26,693 nt of DNA from RI-242 sp038246255 (lineage in GTDB: Bacteria; Planctomycetota; UBA1135; GCA-002686595): the NCBI GenBank assembly GCA_038246255.1, contig JBBRWC010000057.1, positions 1 to 26,693 of the forward strand, written 5' to 3'. The notes beneath the pieces were generated by a model. That model did no database searches, had not been told where the DNA came from, and saw only the letters and a program-made list of their open reading frames with translations. Both the position numbers and the translations under genes were made by a program. Positions 17,034-24,027 of the stretch are shown piece after piece; within the stretch, counting starts at the first letter, position 1; each line of letters starts with the position of its first letter.

Positions 17034-19139
17034 TCAGCTCGCGAGCTGCAAGAAGGCCGGCAGCTCCCGCAGGGGATCGAGGTCCGAGTTGCTCCACAGC
17101 TCGGACCGCAGGTAATAACCCCGCGCTTGGGCTTCGGTCAAAGCGGCCATGGCCTGGTCCCGATCGCCCAGCAACGCGAGCACGCAGGCGATGTGGAAAA
17201 GGGTGTAACCGTCCTTAGGGGCGAATGCGCGGGCCTCGATCAGGGTCGTGCGGGCGTCCGAGTCGAACTTCATCCGCGCCTGGAGCAGTGCAAGGTGCAG
17301 GCGCGCTTCCTGAGCCTCCGGCACCTGCTTGAGGTGGCGGCGCGCGGCGCTGATGCCCTCGTCGGCGATCTCGAGGCCTTCCTCGTAACGGTCCAGGCGC
17401 AGCAGCACGTGGTAGAGGTGGTCGTAGGAGGCAATGTGATTCGGCTCGAGCGCGATGGCGCGCCGGAGGAGGCCGACGGCGACCTTGAAGTTGCCTTGAC
17501 GTGCGAGCACCGCGCCCATGAAACGATGCGCAAGCCACTCGTCGTTGTCGAGGCGGATCGCCATGCGGTATTCGCGCAAAGCATCGTCCGACTGCCCGGT
17601 CATCGCGTACGCGAACCCGAGCGAAGTGTGTGCCTCGGCGCAGTTCGGATCGAGCTGCAGCGCCCGCCGCGCGGCGTCGAACGCTTCCTCCAGGAAGGTC
17701 CGGTCCCCGTCCCAGTAGATGAACTTGCGCACGAGCGCTTCGGCGAGTCCCGCGTGGGCGATCGCGCACGCGGCATCCTTTTCGATCGCGCGCCTGAATC
17801 CGCTGACGGCTGCGAGCAGGTGTTTGGTCGTGCCGCGGTGCAGCACGACGTGCGCCTGGCGCGCTTGGGTTTCGGCCTGCTTGGGATCGCGCTTCACACC
17901 GGGCAGCTCTTCGATCGTGTCTTCAGAGAGGCGGCGGCGCACGGAGCGCGCAAGGGCGCGCACGAGCTGCCCCTGCAGGCCCCACTCGTCGGTGTCGGTG
18001 TGCTCAAGTCGCTCGTGCGCGAGCTCGGTCGTTTCGCCGGGATTGCGGCCGTTGCGCCGCAGTCGGAACTCAAACACGCCAGAGGTGCCACGCAGCTCCA
18101 GGGACCCGCGCAGCACGTGCAAGCCCGGGAAGGTTGGTGCGGGTTGGTCGGCCTCCAGCAAATGGATCTCGAGGCCCGTCGAGCGCTCGAGTTCGGACTG
18201 CAGGTCGCGTCGCAGGCTCCCCGCGAACAGGCGTGTGTGTTCGTCGCCACCCAGCACTTCGAAGGGTGGCACCGCGATGCGGCCGCGCAGGTTGACGGCG
18301 GAACGCGCGACTTTGATGTCCTTGACCAGTTTGTCTGCGTGTTGGAGTTCGGCGAACAGAGCGCTGCCGTTGTCGAATCGGTCCTGGGGTTCGCGCGCGA
18401 GGCACTTCATCACGAACGTCTCGAGCGGTTCCGGCAGCCCGGGGCGCAGCTCCGACGGCGGCCGCGTATTGCCGTCGAGAATCGCCATGCAAACTTCCGG
18501 GAAGTTGCGGCCCGGGAACGGAAGTTCGCCCGTCAGGAGGTGATAAAACACGGCTCCGAAGGCAAAAACGTCGGAGCGCACGTCGAGCTCCTGGCCGCGC
18601 ACCTGCTCTGGCGACATGTACAGGACGGTGCCGACGAGCATCCCCTCTTGGGTGATGTTGGATTCACCCGTGCTTCGGCAGATGCCGAAGTCGAGCAGTT
18701 TCACGGTGCCGTCCTGGAGCACCATGATGTTGGCGGGTTTCAGGTCGCGGTGGATCAGTTGGTGCTCGTGCACGAGCTGCAGTGCGGAGGCCACCTGCAA
18801 CCCGTAGCGCACCGCGTCGTCGAAATTGATCGCGCGGCCCTCCTGGAGGATCTTGTCGAGGGTCTGGCCCTCGAGGTACTCGAGCGCGATGAAGCTGGTG
18901 CCCTCGTGCTGGCCGTACTCGTAGACCGTCGCGATGTTCGGGTGCGCGAGGGTGCTCGTGTGTTTGGCCTCCCGTTCGAAACGCGTGACCGTTTCCGGGT
19001 CGAGCTCGACGTGCGGACGCAGGAACTTCAGCGCGACGGTGCGGCCAAGGCGCGTGTCCGTCGCCTTGAACACCTCGCTTTGGGGACCTTCGCCGAGGCG
19101 ATCAGTCGCGGGGTCGTATTCGAAGCTTGCAAACTTCAT
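17034..19139 (-). CDS. Soluble Ser/Thr protein kinase with TolB-like domain and TPR repeats
   Basis: A 701-residue protein. Residues 8-270 are a Hanks-type kinase: glycine loop LGEGPQSEV (15-23), Lys38 (VALKFL), Glu57, HRDLKPAN (catalytic Asp132), DFG (150-152) and GTVLYMSPEQ. All catalytic residues are intact. Residues about 285-400 resemble the TolB/FlgO-like segment found before TPRs in many signalling proteins (IAVPPFEVLGGDEHTRLFAG). From about 420 to 690 there are several TPR-like helical pairs, for example AEAHTSLGFAYAMTGQSDDA. No transmembrane helix is visible, unlike many bacterial kinases, so it should be cytosolic. Substrate and signal cannot be told. It is expressed divergently from the 19202 gene across 62 bp; GAAGG on the - strand (19149-19153) is a good ribosome site. 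Confidence 0.93.
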   Translation of the reverse strand: MKFASFEYDPATDRLGEGPQSEVFKATDTRLGRTVALKFLRPHVELDPETVTRFEREAKHTSTLAHPNIATVYEYGQHEGTSFIALEYLEGQTLDKILQEGRAINFDDAVRYGLQVASALQLVHEHQLIHRDLKPANIMVLQDGTVKLLDFGICRSTGESNITQEGMLVGTVLYMSPEQVRGQELDVRSDVFAFGAVFYHLLTGELPFPGRNFPEVCMAILDGNTRPPSELRPGLPEPLETFVMKCLAREPQDRFDNGSALFAELQHADKLVKDIKVARSAVNLRGRIAVPPFEVLGGDEHTRLFAGSLRRDLQSELERSTGLEIHLLEADQPAPTFPGLHVLRGSLELRGTSGVFEFRLRRNGRNPGETTELAHERLEHTDTDEWGLQGQLVRALARSVRRRLSEDTIEELPGVKRDPKQAETQARQAHVVLHRGTTKHLLAAVSGFRRAIEKDAACAIAHAGLAEALVRKFIYWDGDRTFLEEAFDAARRALQLDPNCAEAHTSLGFAYAMTGQSDDALREYRMAIRLDNDEWLAHRFMGAVLARQGNFKVAVGLLRRAIALEPNHIASYDHLYHVLLRLDRYEEGLEIADEGISAARRHLKQVPEAQEARLHLALLQARMKFDSDARTTLIEARAFAPKDGYTLFHIACVLALLGDRDQAMAALTEAQARGYYLRSELWSNSDLDPLRELPAFLQLAS

Positions 19140-19159
19140 CGCGGATCGCCTTCGCTGAG

Positions 19160-19166
19160 TATTCTA
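19160..19166. promoter_or_regulatory. Overlapping divergent -10-like motif between kinase and 19202 gene
   Basis: The AT-rich patch TATTCTA stands alone in the 62-bp GC-rich divergent gap. It reads TATTCT on the + strand, toward ATG 19202, and TAGAAT on the - strand, 21 bp before ATG 19139. A face-to-face shared promoter is possible, but no -35 elements are clear. Confidence 0.3.
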
Positions 19167-19201
19167 GGGCGGCGCCGTGCGTCGCGCGCTGTCCCCCCGC
19201 C

Positions 19202-19966
19202 ATGCAAGAGAACGCCGACGTCGAGCCGAAGCCGCTCCTGGGAGAAGTGGCCTTCGAAGAGGCCGACTTCCACGCGCTGTCCGAGCGTTTGGCGGGGGAC
19301 CGCCAGTACGACGACGCGCGGCTCGCCACACGGCGCAAGTTCGGCGCCCTGGGCAAGCTCGCGATCGCGCGCCTGAAAGCGACCGGCCTCGCGCTTGATT
19401 CCCGCACCAGCCTGCACACACCCACCGTGTTCAACGCAATGCGGGTGAAGCGGATTTGGACCTACCTCACGCGGCCCAAGGTGGAAAAGACGCGGCTCAA
19501 ACGAACCCTCGGCGCGGACCTCGCCAAGGACCTCGACGCGGCGTACCGCAACGCCTACCTGTGCATGGCGATCGAGGGCGACAGTCTCGAGGTGTCCCTG
19601 CGCGTTCACCCCGAAGGGTGGTACGACGGGCAAAATCTCGTGAACCGCACGCGGCGCGAGGGGCTCGACGGGTGGGTCGAAGCGCTCAACCGGCTCGATG
19701 GCTTTTTTCTGCGGATGCACGATTGGAAAGGGGAGTGGCGCTGCGGGAGCTTGGACCGGCTCGCGGTGAAGGAGTTCCTCGCTTTCTACAAACCCGGGGA
19801 GCACCGCATGGCCGTGGAGCGGCGGTGGCCGGTGCCGCCGGGGGCGCGGGGAGCGGCGATCGGGCCCGCGGCGCCGGCGGAGTTGCTTACCGAGTTGGAT
19901 CGGCTCGCGCCGCTCTACCGCTACATGGCTTGGTCGGAGGAGAGCGACTTTCTGTTCGGCAATTGA
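19202..19966 (+). CDS. Conserved hypothetical protein of unknown function
   Basis: A 254-residue soluble protein I cannot name. It has no signal peptide, no transmembrane helix and only two Cys. A basic central region (about residues 80-115: RVKRIWTYLTRPKVEKTRLK) leads into an alpha/beta-looking core with LCMAIEGDSLEVSLRVH, WYDGQNLVNR, and a Trp-rich stretch near the end (MAWSEESDF). The style recalls uncharacterised bacterial proteins that pair a NG/NAM-x-K/R-V-x-x-x-W motif with an L-E-V-x-L-R-x-H-P strand, but I can assign no activity. ATG 19202 is preferred because it follows the divergent gap; the frame is open 25 codons further into the kinase start, without conserved character. It is probably monocistronic, with a terminator-like hairpin after it. 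Confidence 0.8.
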   Translation: MQENADVEPKPLLGEVAFEEADFHALSERLAGDRQYDDARLATRRKFGALGKLAIARLKATGLALDSRTSLHTPTVFNAMRVKRIWTYLTRPKVEKTRLKRTLGADLAKDLDAAYRNAYLCMAIEGDSLEVSLRVHPEGWYDGQNLVNRTRREGLDGWVEALNRLDGFFLRMHDWKGEWRCGSLDRLAVKEFLAFYKPGEHRMAVERRWPVPPGARGAAIGPAAPAELLTELDRLAPLYRYMAWSEESDFLFGN

Positions 19967-19997
19967 GGCGAACTGTGTGTGGCCCAGCCTCAGAACG

Positions 19998-20023
19998 CCG
20001 CCCCGGCGCTCCGGCGGGGCTTT
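19998..20023 (+). terminator. Intrinsic-terminator-like hairpin after the 19202 gene
   Basis: GCCCCG (20000-20005) pairs with CGGGGC (20015-20020) and is followed by TTT and GG. It begins about 32 bp after the stop of the hypothetical gene. The U-run is only three long, so moderate confidence. Confidence 0.45.
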
Positions 20024-20026
20024 GGT

Positions 20027-20106
20027 GAAAGCGCCCGAGGCTCTCGTTCGGGACGGACGGGCCGCTGCGACCCGCGTGCGGTTACCCTCCGCGGGTCGGC
20101 GCTTTC
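20027..20106 (+). promoter_or_regulatory. Nested inverted-repeat leader upstream of pntAA
   Basis: An outer 9-bp perfect inverted repeat (20027-20035 with 20098-20106) encloses an inner 9-bp one (20068-20076 with 20090-20098; the two share base 20098) with a 13-nt loop containing GGTTACC. A small CGAG/CTCG hairpin (20036-20046) also fits inside, giving a closed multi-branch shape. The structure ends 25 bp before ATG 20132. It could be a structured 5' UTR, an attenuator or an operator. I do not recognise it as a known riboswitch class. Confidence 0.4.
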
Positions 20107-20131
20107 GCCCGAACCGCGACCCCCGGGTGCC

Positions 20132-21358
20132 ATGACTCTCGTTTTCATCCCCAAAGAGACCCGCCCGGGCGAGCGCCGCGTCGCGTGCTCGGCGGACTCG
20201 GTGCGGCGCCTCGTGAAGCTCGGGTTGGATGTGGCGGTCGAGCGCGGCGCGGGGGAATCGAGCGCTCAGTCGGACGCAGACCTTGAGACCGCGGGTGCGC
20301 GGCTCGTCGGTCCACAAATCTGTGCCGAAGCCGACCTCGTCCTGCGTGTCCAGCCGCCGACCCCCGATGACGTAGGGCGGATGAAACACGGCGCGATGCT
20401 GGCCGGTTTCCTTGCCCCGCACCTCGAACTCGCAACGGTGCAAAGGCTCGCGGAATGCCACATCAGCGCCGTCGGGATGGAGCTGATCCCGCGCATCACC
20501 CGCGCGCAGTCGATGGACGCGCTTTCGAGCCAAGCGACTGTTGCGGGTTACAAGGCGGTGGTGCTCGCGGCGGCGTACAGCCCGCGCCTGTTCCCGCTGC
20601 TGATGACGGCCGCGGGAACGGTTCGGCCCGCGCGGGTGGTGGTTTTTGGGGCTGGCGTCGCCGGTCTGCAGGCGATCGCAACGGCAAAGCGCCTTGGATG
20701 CATCGTCGAAGCCACCGATGTGCGGCGCGCGGCAAAGGAGCAAGTGGAATCCCTCGGCGCGAAGTTCATCGACGTGGAGGGTGCCGCGGACCTCGAAGGT
20801 TTCGACGGTTACGCTAAGCAAGCGAGCGAGGAATTTTTGCAGCGCCAGCGGGAGGAGGTGGCCCGCCGCGTTGCGGAGGCGGACATCGCTATCACGACGG
20901 CGCTCGTGCCGGGCCGCCGCGCGCCGCTTTTGATCACCGAAGCAATGGTGCACTCCATGCGCCGGGGATCGGTCATCGTCGACCTGGCCGTGGAATCGGG
21001 CGGCAACTGCGCGCTGAGCGTGCCGGGGGAGATCGTCGAGCGCGAAGGTGTGATCCTCATCGGCCTCGCCAATCTCCCGTCCACGGTGCCGTTCCACGCC
21101 AGCGAGCTGTACGCGCGCAACCTCGTTCAACTGGTGGCGCACGCGACACCCAAGGGGAGCAACACGCCGCGTTTCGACCCGGACGACGAGATCCTTGGCC
21201 CTTGCCTCGTCACCCACGGCGGTGAGGTGCGTCACAAACCCACCGCCGAGGCGCTGCAGGCCGCCCCGAGCTCCCCGAGCTCCCCGAGTTCCCCGAGCTC
21301 CCCGAGCTCCCCGAGCTCCCCGAGCTCCCCGTCCGCCGACGGGAGGTCACAGCCATGA
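20132..21358 (+). CDS. pntAA: Proton-translocating NAD(P)+ transhydrogenase alpha subunit, part 1 (NAD-binding domain I)
   Basis: A 408-residue protein of the alanine dehydrogenase/PNT fold. It opens with the family start VFIPKETRPGERRVA and has the Rossmann motif GAGVAG (Gly173, Gly175, Gly178) followed by IATAKRLGCIVEATDVR, whose acidic residue fits NAD(H) selectivity. RAPLLIT and the PSTVPFHAS block complete domain I. It binds NADH and transfers hydride to NADP+ on PntB, driven by the proton gradient, supplying NADPH. The C-terminus departs from the family: about 21 residues of Pro-Ser-Ser repeats precede the stop. ATG 20132 is chosen by homology to the canonical N-terminus. The stop overlaps the pntAB start (ATGA). 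Confidence 0.95.
   Translation: MTLVFIPKETRPGERRVACSADSVRRLVKLGLDVAVERGAGESSAQSDADLETAGARLVGPQICAEADLVLRVQPPTPDDVGRMKHGAMLAGFLAPHLELATVQRLAECHISAVGMELIPRITRAQSMDALSSQATVAGYKAVVLAAAYSPRLFPLLMTAAGTVRPARVVVFGAGVAGLQAIATAKRLGCIVEATDVRRAAKEQVESLGAKFIDVEGAADLEGFDGYAKQASEEFLQRQREEVARRVAEADIAITTALVPGRRAPLLITEAMVHSMRRGSVIVDLAVESGGNCALSVPGEIVEREGVILIGLANLPSTVPFHASELYARNLVQLVAHATPKGSNTPRFDPDDEILGPCLVTHGGEVRHKPTAEALQAAPSSPSSPSSPSSPSSPSSPSSPSADGRSQP
21264..21326 (+). repeat. Seven-copy 9-bp tandem repeat encoding the Pro-Ser-Ser tail of PntAA
   Basis: Seven tandem copies of CCCCGAGCT (one with a C-to-T change at 21289) are followed by a partial eighth. The unit is a multiple of three, so copy-number change keeps frame and only lengthens or shortens the tail. 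It ends 14 bp before the pntAB ribosome site. Confidence 0.95.
21341..21347 (+). promoter_or_regulatory. Strong Shine-Dalgarno for pntAB
   Basis: GGGAGGT lies 7 bp before ATG 21355, the best ribosome site in the window. It is inside the end of pntAA and supports ATG 21355 over the adjacent ATG 21358. Confidence 0.7.
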
Positions 21359-21753
21359 TGCCCACGATCCTTGCGCTGATTGCATCGGCCCCGCCGCAAC
21401 CCTTGGTTCAAGTCGCGGCCGAACGCGCCGTGGGCGCCGCAGACCTGCCGTTTGCGCTCGTCGGCTTGTGGGTGTTGCTGCTCGCCGTTTTCGTGGGCTT
21501 CGAGCTCATCACCAAGGTTCCGCCGACGCTGCATACACCGCTGATGTCGGGCGCCAATGCCATCAGCGGAATCACGTTGGTCGGTGCCCTGTGCTGCACC
21601 AGCATCGACTACCCCATCGTCGGCAAGTTGCTGGGTGTCCTCGCGATTGCGCTCGCCACCGTGAACGTCGTCGGCGGATTCATGGTCACGGACCGCATGC
21701 TCGCGATGTTCCAATCGAAGGCTCAAAAGGGCGGCCCCGGGCCGAAGCGTTGA
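21355..21753 (+). CDS. pntAB: NAD(P)+ transhydrogenase alpha subunit, part 2 (membrane domain)
   Basis: A 132-residue membrane protein corresponding to the C-terminal part of PntA when the alpha subunit is split. After a 30-residue N-terminus, three helices follow: LPFALVGLWVLLLAVFVGFE, ISGITLVGALCC, and the LLGVLAIALATVNVVGGFMVTDRML segment. The signature TKVPPTLHTPLMSGANAISGI is diagnostic for this subunit. With PntB it forms the proton channel. It overlaps pntAA by 4 bp, and its stop TGA overlaps a TTG codon in the pntB frame. The three-polypeptide arrangement (AA, AB, B) is like that of Rhodospirillum. Confidence 0.95.
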   Translation: MMPTILALIASAPPQPLVQVAAERAVGAADLPFALVGLWVLLLAVFVGFELITKVPPTLHTPLMSGANAISGITLVGALCCTSIDYPIVGKLLGVLAIALATVNVVGGFMVTDRMLAMFQSKAQKGGPGPKR

Positions 21754-21755
21754 GC

Positions 21756-23246
21756 GTGGCGCGCCTGTTCGAACTGGAGATCGTCGAGCTGCTCTACATG
21801 GCGGCGGCGCTCGCGTTCGTGCTCGGTCTGAAGCGGCTTGGGCGTGTGCGCACCGCGCGCTCGGGCAATGCCCTTGCGAGCACGGGCATGCTGATCGCCG
21901 TCGCGGCGACGATGTTTCTCGTGTTCGGCGCGGCGTCGTTGCCGCTCGTGGTGGGTGGGCTCGTGCTCGGTGGGGCGGCGGGGGCGGTGCTCGCTCGACG
22001 GGTGCCGATGACCTCCATGCCCGAGCTCGTGGCGCTCTTCAACGGGCTAGGTGGCGCCGCGTCGATGCTGGTGGCCCTCGCCGAAGTGGCGCGGTTCACG
22101 CGCGCGCTTTCGACCGGCGTGACATCGGACAGGGCTACGGGGGTTGCGTCCGAGCCCGTGCGCGCGACATTGGCGGAGGGTGTCGGAGTCCTCGGCGGCG
22201 GTGTGCCGTTTGCTGTGGCGGTGGTTGTGTCCGTGCTGATCGGCGCCGTGACACTCTCGGGCAGCCTCGTGGCGTGGGGCAAACTGTCCGGCCGCATCAA
22301 ACAGGACCGCGTGGGCCTGCTCGGCTCGAAGCCCGTGAACGGGCTCCTTTTGGCTGTGGCGCTCGGTCTCGCGGCGTTGGCGGGATTCGGCGTGAGCGCG
22401 GGCTGGTCGATAGGCGTCGTGTCCTTGTGCCTCGTCGTGGCGGCCCTCGCGCTGGGCGTCGGCCTCGTCCTGCCCATCGGCGGCGCCGACATGCCCGTCG
22501 TGATCTCGCTGCTCAACGCCTACTCGGGAGTGGCGGCCGCGGCGACCGGGTTCGTGCTCGAGAACAACCTGCTGATCGTCGCGGGCTCGCTCGTGGGCGC
22601 CTCGGGCCTGATCCTCACGCAGATCATGTGCCGCGCGATGAACCGCTCGCTAGGTAACGTGCTCTTTGCGGGTTATGCGGCGTCCGCGCCGGGCATTGAC
22701 GAGGGGTACACGGGCGTCAAGTCGACCACCGCCGAAGAGCTCGCGATGCTGCTGGACTCGGCACAGTCGGTCATCATCGTGCCCGGATACGGGCTCGCGG
22801 TTGCTCAAGCGCAGCACAAAGTGCGCGAGCTTGCGGCCCTGCTCGAAAAACGCGGCACCGACGTCCGCTACGCGATTCACCCGGTCGCAGGCCGGATGCC
22901 TGGGCACATGAACGTGTTGCTTGCCGAAGCGGACGTGCCCTACGAACAACTCTTCGAGCTGGACCAGATCAACGGCGAGTTCGCGCGCACCGACGTGGTG
23001 CTTGTGCTGGGTGCCAACGACGTCTGCAATCCGGCGGCGATCGACGACCCGAAGTCGCCGATCGCCGGGATGCCAGTCCTACAAGTCTGGGAGGCGCGCA
23101 CCGTCGTAGTGGTGAAGCGCTCCCTCAGCGCAGGTTACGCGGGCATCAAAAACCCGCTGTTCGAGCGCGACAACACGCTGATGCTCTTCGCCGACGCAAA
23201 GGCCGCGCTCGAGGCCACCGTGACGGAACTCAAGAGCGGCGCCTGA
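21756..23246 (+). CDS. pntB: NAD(P)+ transhydrogenase beta subunit
   Basis: A protein of about 496 residues. The N-terminal half is membrane domain II with about nine helices and the signature GGADMPVVISLLNAYSGVAA, followed by ENNLLIVAGSLVGASGLIL and MCRAMNRS. The C-terminal half (from about residue 310) is the NADP-binding domain III: VIIVPGYGLAVAQAQ, the HPVAGRMPGHMNVLLAEA loop, and GANDVCNPAA. All expected blocks are present. Start choice is uncertain: GTG 21756 gives the usual short leader before the first helix, while TTG 21750 would overlap the pntAB stop as TTGA, as seen at 13199. An Ala/Gly/Val insert around residues 105-145 lengthens the loop between early helices. Its stop is 2 bp from the stop of the convergent redoxin gene. 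Confidence 0.94.
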   Translation: MARLFELEIVELLYMAAALAFVLGLKRLGRVRTARSGNALASTGMLIAVAATMFLVFGAASLPLVVGGLVLGGAAGAVLARRVPMTSMPELVALFNGLGGAASMLVALAEVARFTRALSTGVTSDRATGVASEPVRATLAEGVGVLGGGVPFAVAVVVSVLIGAVTLSGSLVAWGKLSGRIKQDRVGLLGSKPVNGLLLAVALGLAALAGFGVSAGWSIGVVSLCLVVAALALGVGLVLPIGGADMPVVISLLNAYSGVAAAATGFVLENNLLIVAGSLVGASGLILTQIMCRAMNRSLGNVLFAGYAASAPGIDEGYTGVKSTTAEELAMLLDSAQSVIIVPGYGLAVAQAQHKVRELAALLEKRGTDVRYAIHPVAGRMPGHMNVLLAEADVPYEQLFELDQINGEFARTDVVLVLGANDVCNPAAIDDPKSPIAGMPVLQVWEARTVVVVKRSLSAGYAGIKNPLFERDNTLMLFADAKAALEATVTELKSGA

Positions 23247-23248
23247 TG

Positions 23249-23914
23249 TCAGTTCGGGTACTTGACGCTGCAGCCGTAGGGTTCGCTGCTCGGGGTCGCA
23301 ACCGGACGGCCGGCGAGCACGTCTTCGAGCGCGGCGCGCACGTGGTTGGTCGCGGTCTTGACGTCCGCTTGGTCCGTCGAGCGCTTGTCGTCGATTGCGC
23401 CGTCGTACACGAGGTTGCCCTTGGCGTCGATCACGAACATGTGCGGGGTGACCTTTGCGCGGTAGCGCTTGCCGACTTCACCGGAGGTGTCGAGCAAAAG
23501 CGCCGTCGGCGCGGCTTTGCGGTCGGCGGTCAGTTGCAGCGCTTCCGCGGGCGTGACGTGGCCCTGCTTGCCCGGCGCGGACGAGTTGATCGTGAGCCAC
23601 ACCACGCCCTTGCTGGCGTACTCCTTTTGCAGCGCCTGCATGTTGCCGCTCGCGTAATGCTTTACCACGAACGGGCACTGGTGGTTGTGCCACTCAAGGA
23701 CAACAGGCTTCCCGCGGAAGTCGGTGAGGTCGTGGGTCTTGCCGTTGGCGTCCGCCAGGGTGAAGTCGGGAGCCACCTGGCCGACCGTGGCGTACTCGGG
23801 CGCGCGCGGGGTGGATTCGGAGGCGCCGGCGGGGCTCGAAGTCGACGATTGGCACGCGGCGAGGGCGCCGACGGCGACGAGCGACGCGATGGCGCGCATG
23901 TGGAATGTATTCAT
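23249..23914 (-). CDS. Redoxin-domain (AhpC/TSA-like) lipoprotein
   Basis: A 221-residue protein with a lipoprotein signal ending in the lipobox LAAC (Cys21), a Ser/Ala/Pro-rich linker and a thioredoxin-fold domain from about residue 42 (VGQVAPDFTLADANGK). The active site is HNHQCPFV with a single Cys80 followed by Pro, not CxxC. A second conserved-looking Cys215 sits in the C-terminal YGCSVKY, so a peroxiredoxin-like pair of peroxidatic and resolving Cys is plausible. TPHMFVIDAKG carries the cis-Pro typical of the fold. It should be anchored on the outer side of the inner membrane or on the outer membrane. Likely functions are thiol redox or peroxide handling; the substrate is unknown. The DsbD-N-like gene lies 113 bp upstream. 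Confidence 0.88.
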   Translation of the reverse strand: MNTFHMRAIASLVAVGALAACQSSTSSPAGASESTPRAPEYATVGQVAPDFTLADANGKTHDLTDFRGKPVVLEWHNHQCPFVVKHYASGNMQALQKEYASKGVVWLTINSSAPGKQGHVTPAEALQLTADRKAAPTALLLDTSGEVGKRYRAKVTPHMFVIDAKGNLVYDGAIDDKRSTDQADVKTATNHVRAALEDVLAGRPVATPSSEPYGCSVKYPN

Positions 23915-23945
23915 TGCGGGGGTGGGATGGGGTCGATTGGGGTTA

Positions 23946-23975
23946 GCAGGGAGAGCGGGAAACCACGCTCCCTGC
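23946..23975 (-). terminator. Hairpin between the DsbD-like and redoxin genes
   Basis: An 8-bp stem (23946-23953 with 23968-23975) extends by 2 bp past a bulge and encloses an 8-nt loop. On the - strand it lies downstream of the DsbD-like gene and 31 bp before the redoxin start. There is no U-run, so it may be an attenuator or RNA stabiliser. Confidence 0.3.
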
Positions 23976-24027
23976 GAGGAGTGCTACGCACCAGTAGGCC
24001 GGGATGGACAATCCCGAGCTCCGGTTT

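Noticed and set aside
14226..19376. A very long open frame on the + strand opposite typA, the exonuclease and the kinase
   Set aside because: It is antisense to three clear families and its translation is Arg/Glu/His/Val-rich with no domain. High GC keeps stop codons rare in the opposite strand.
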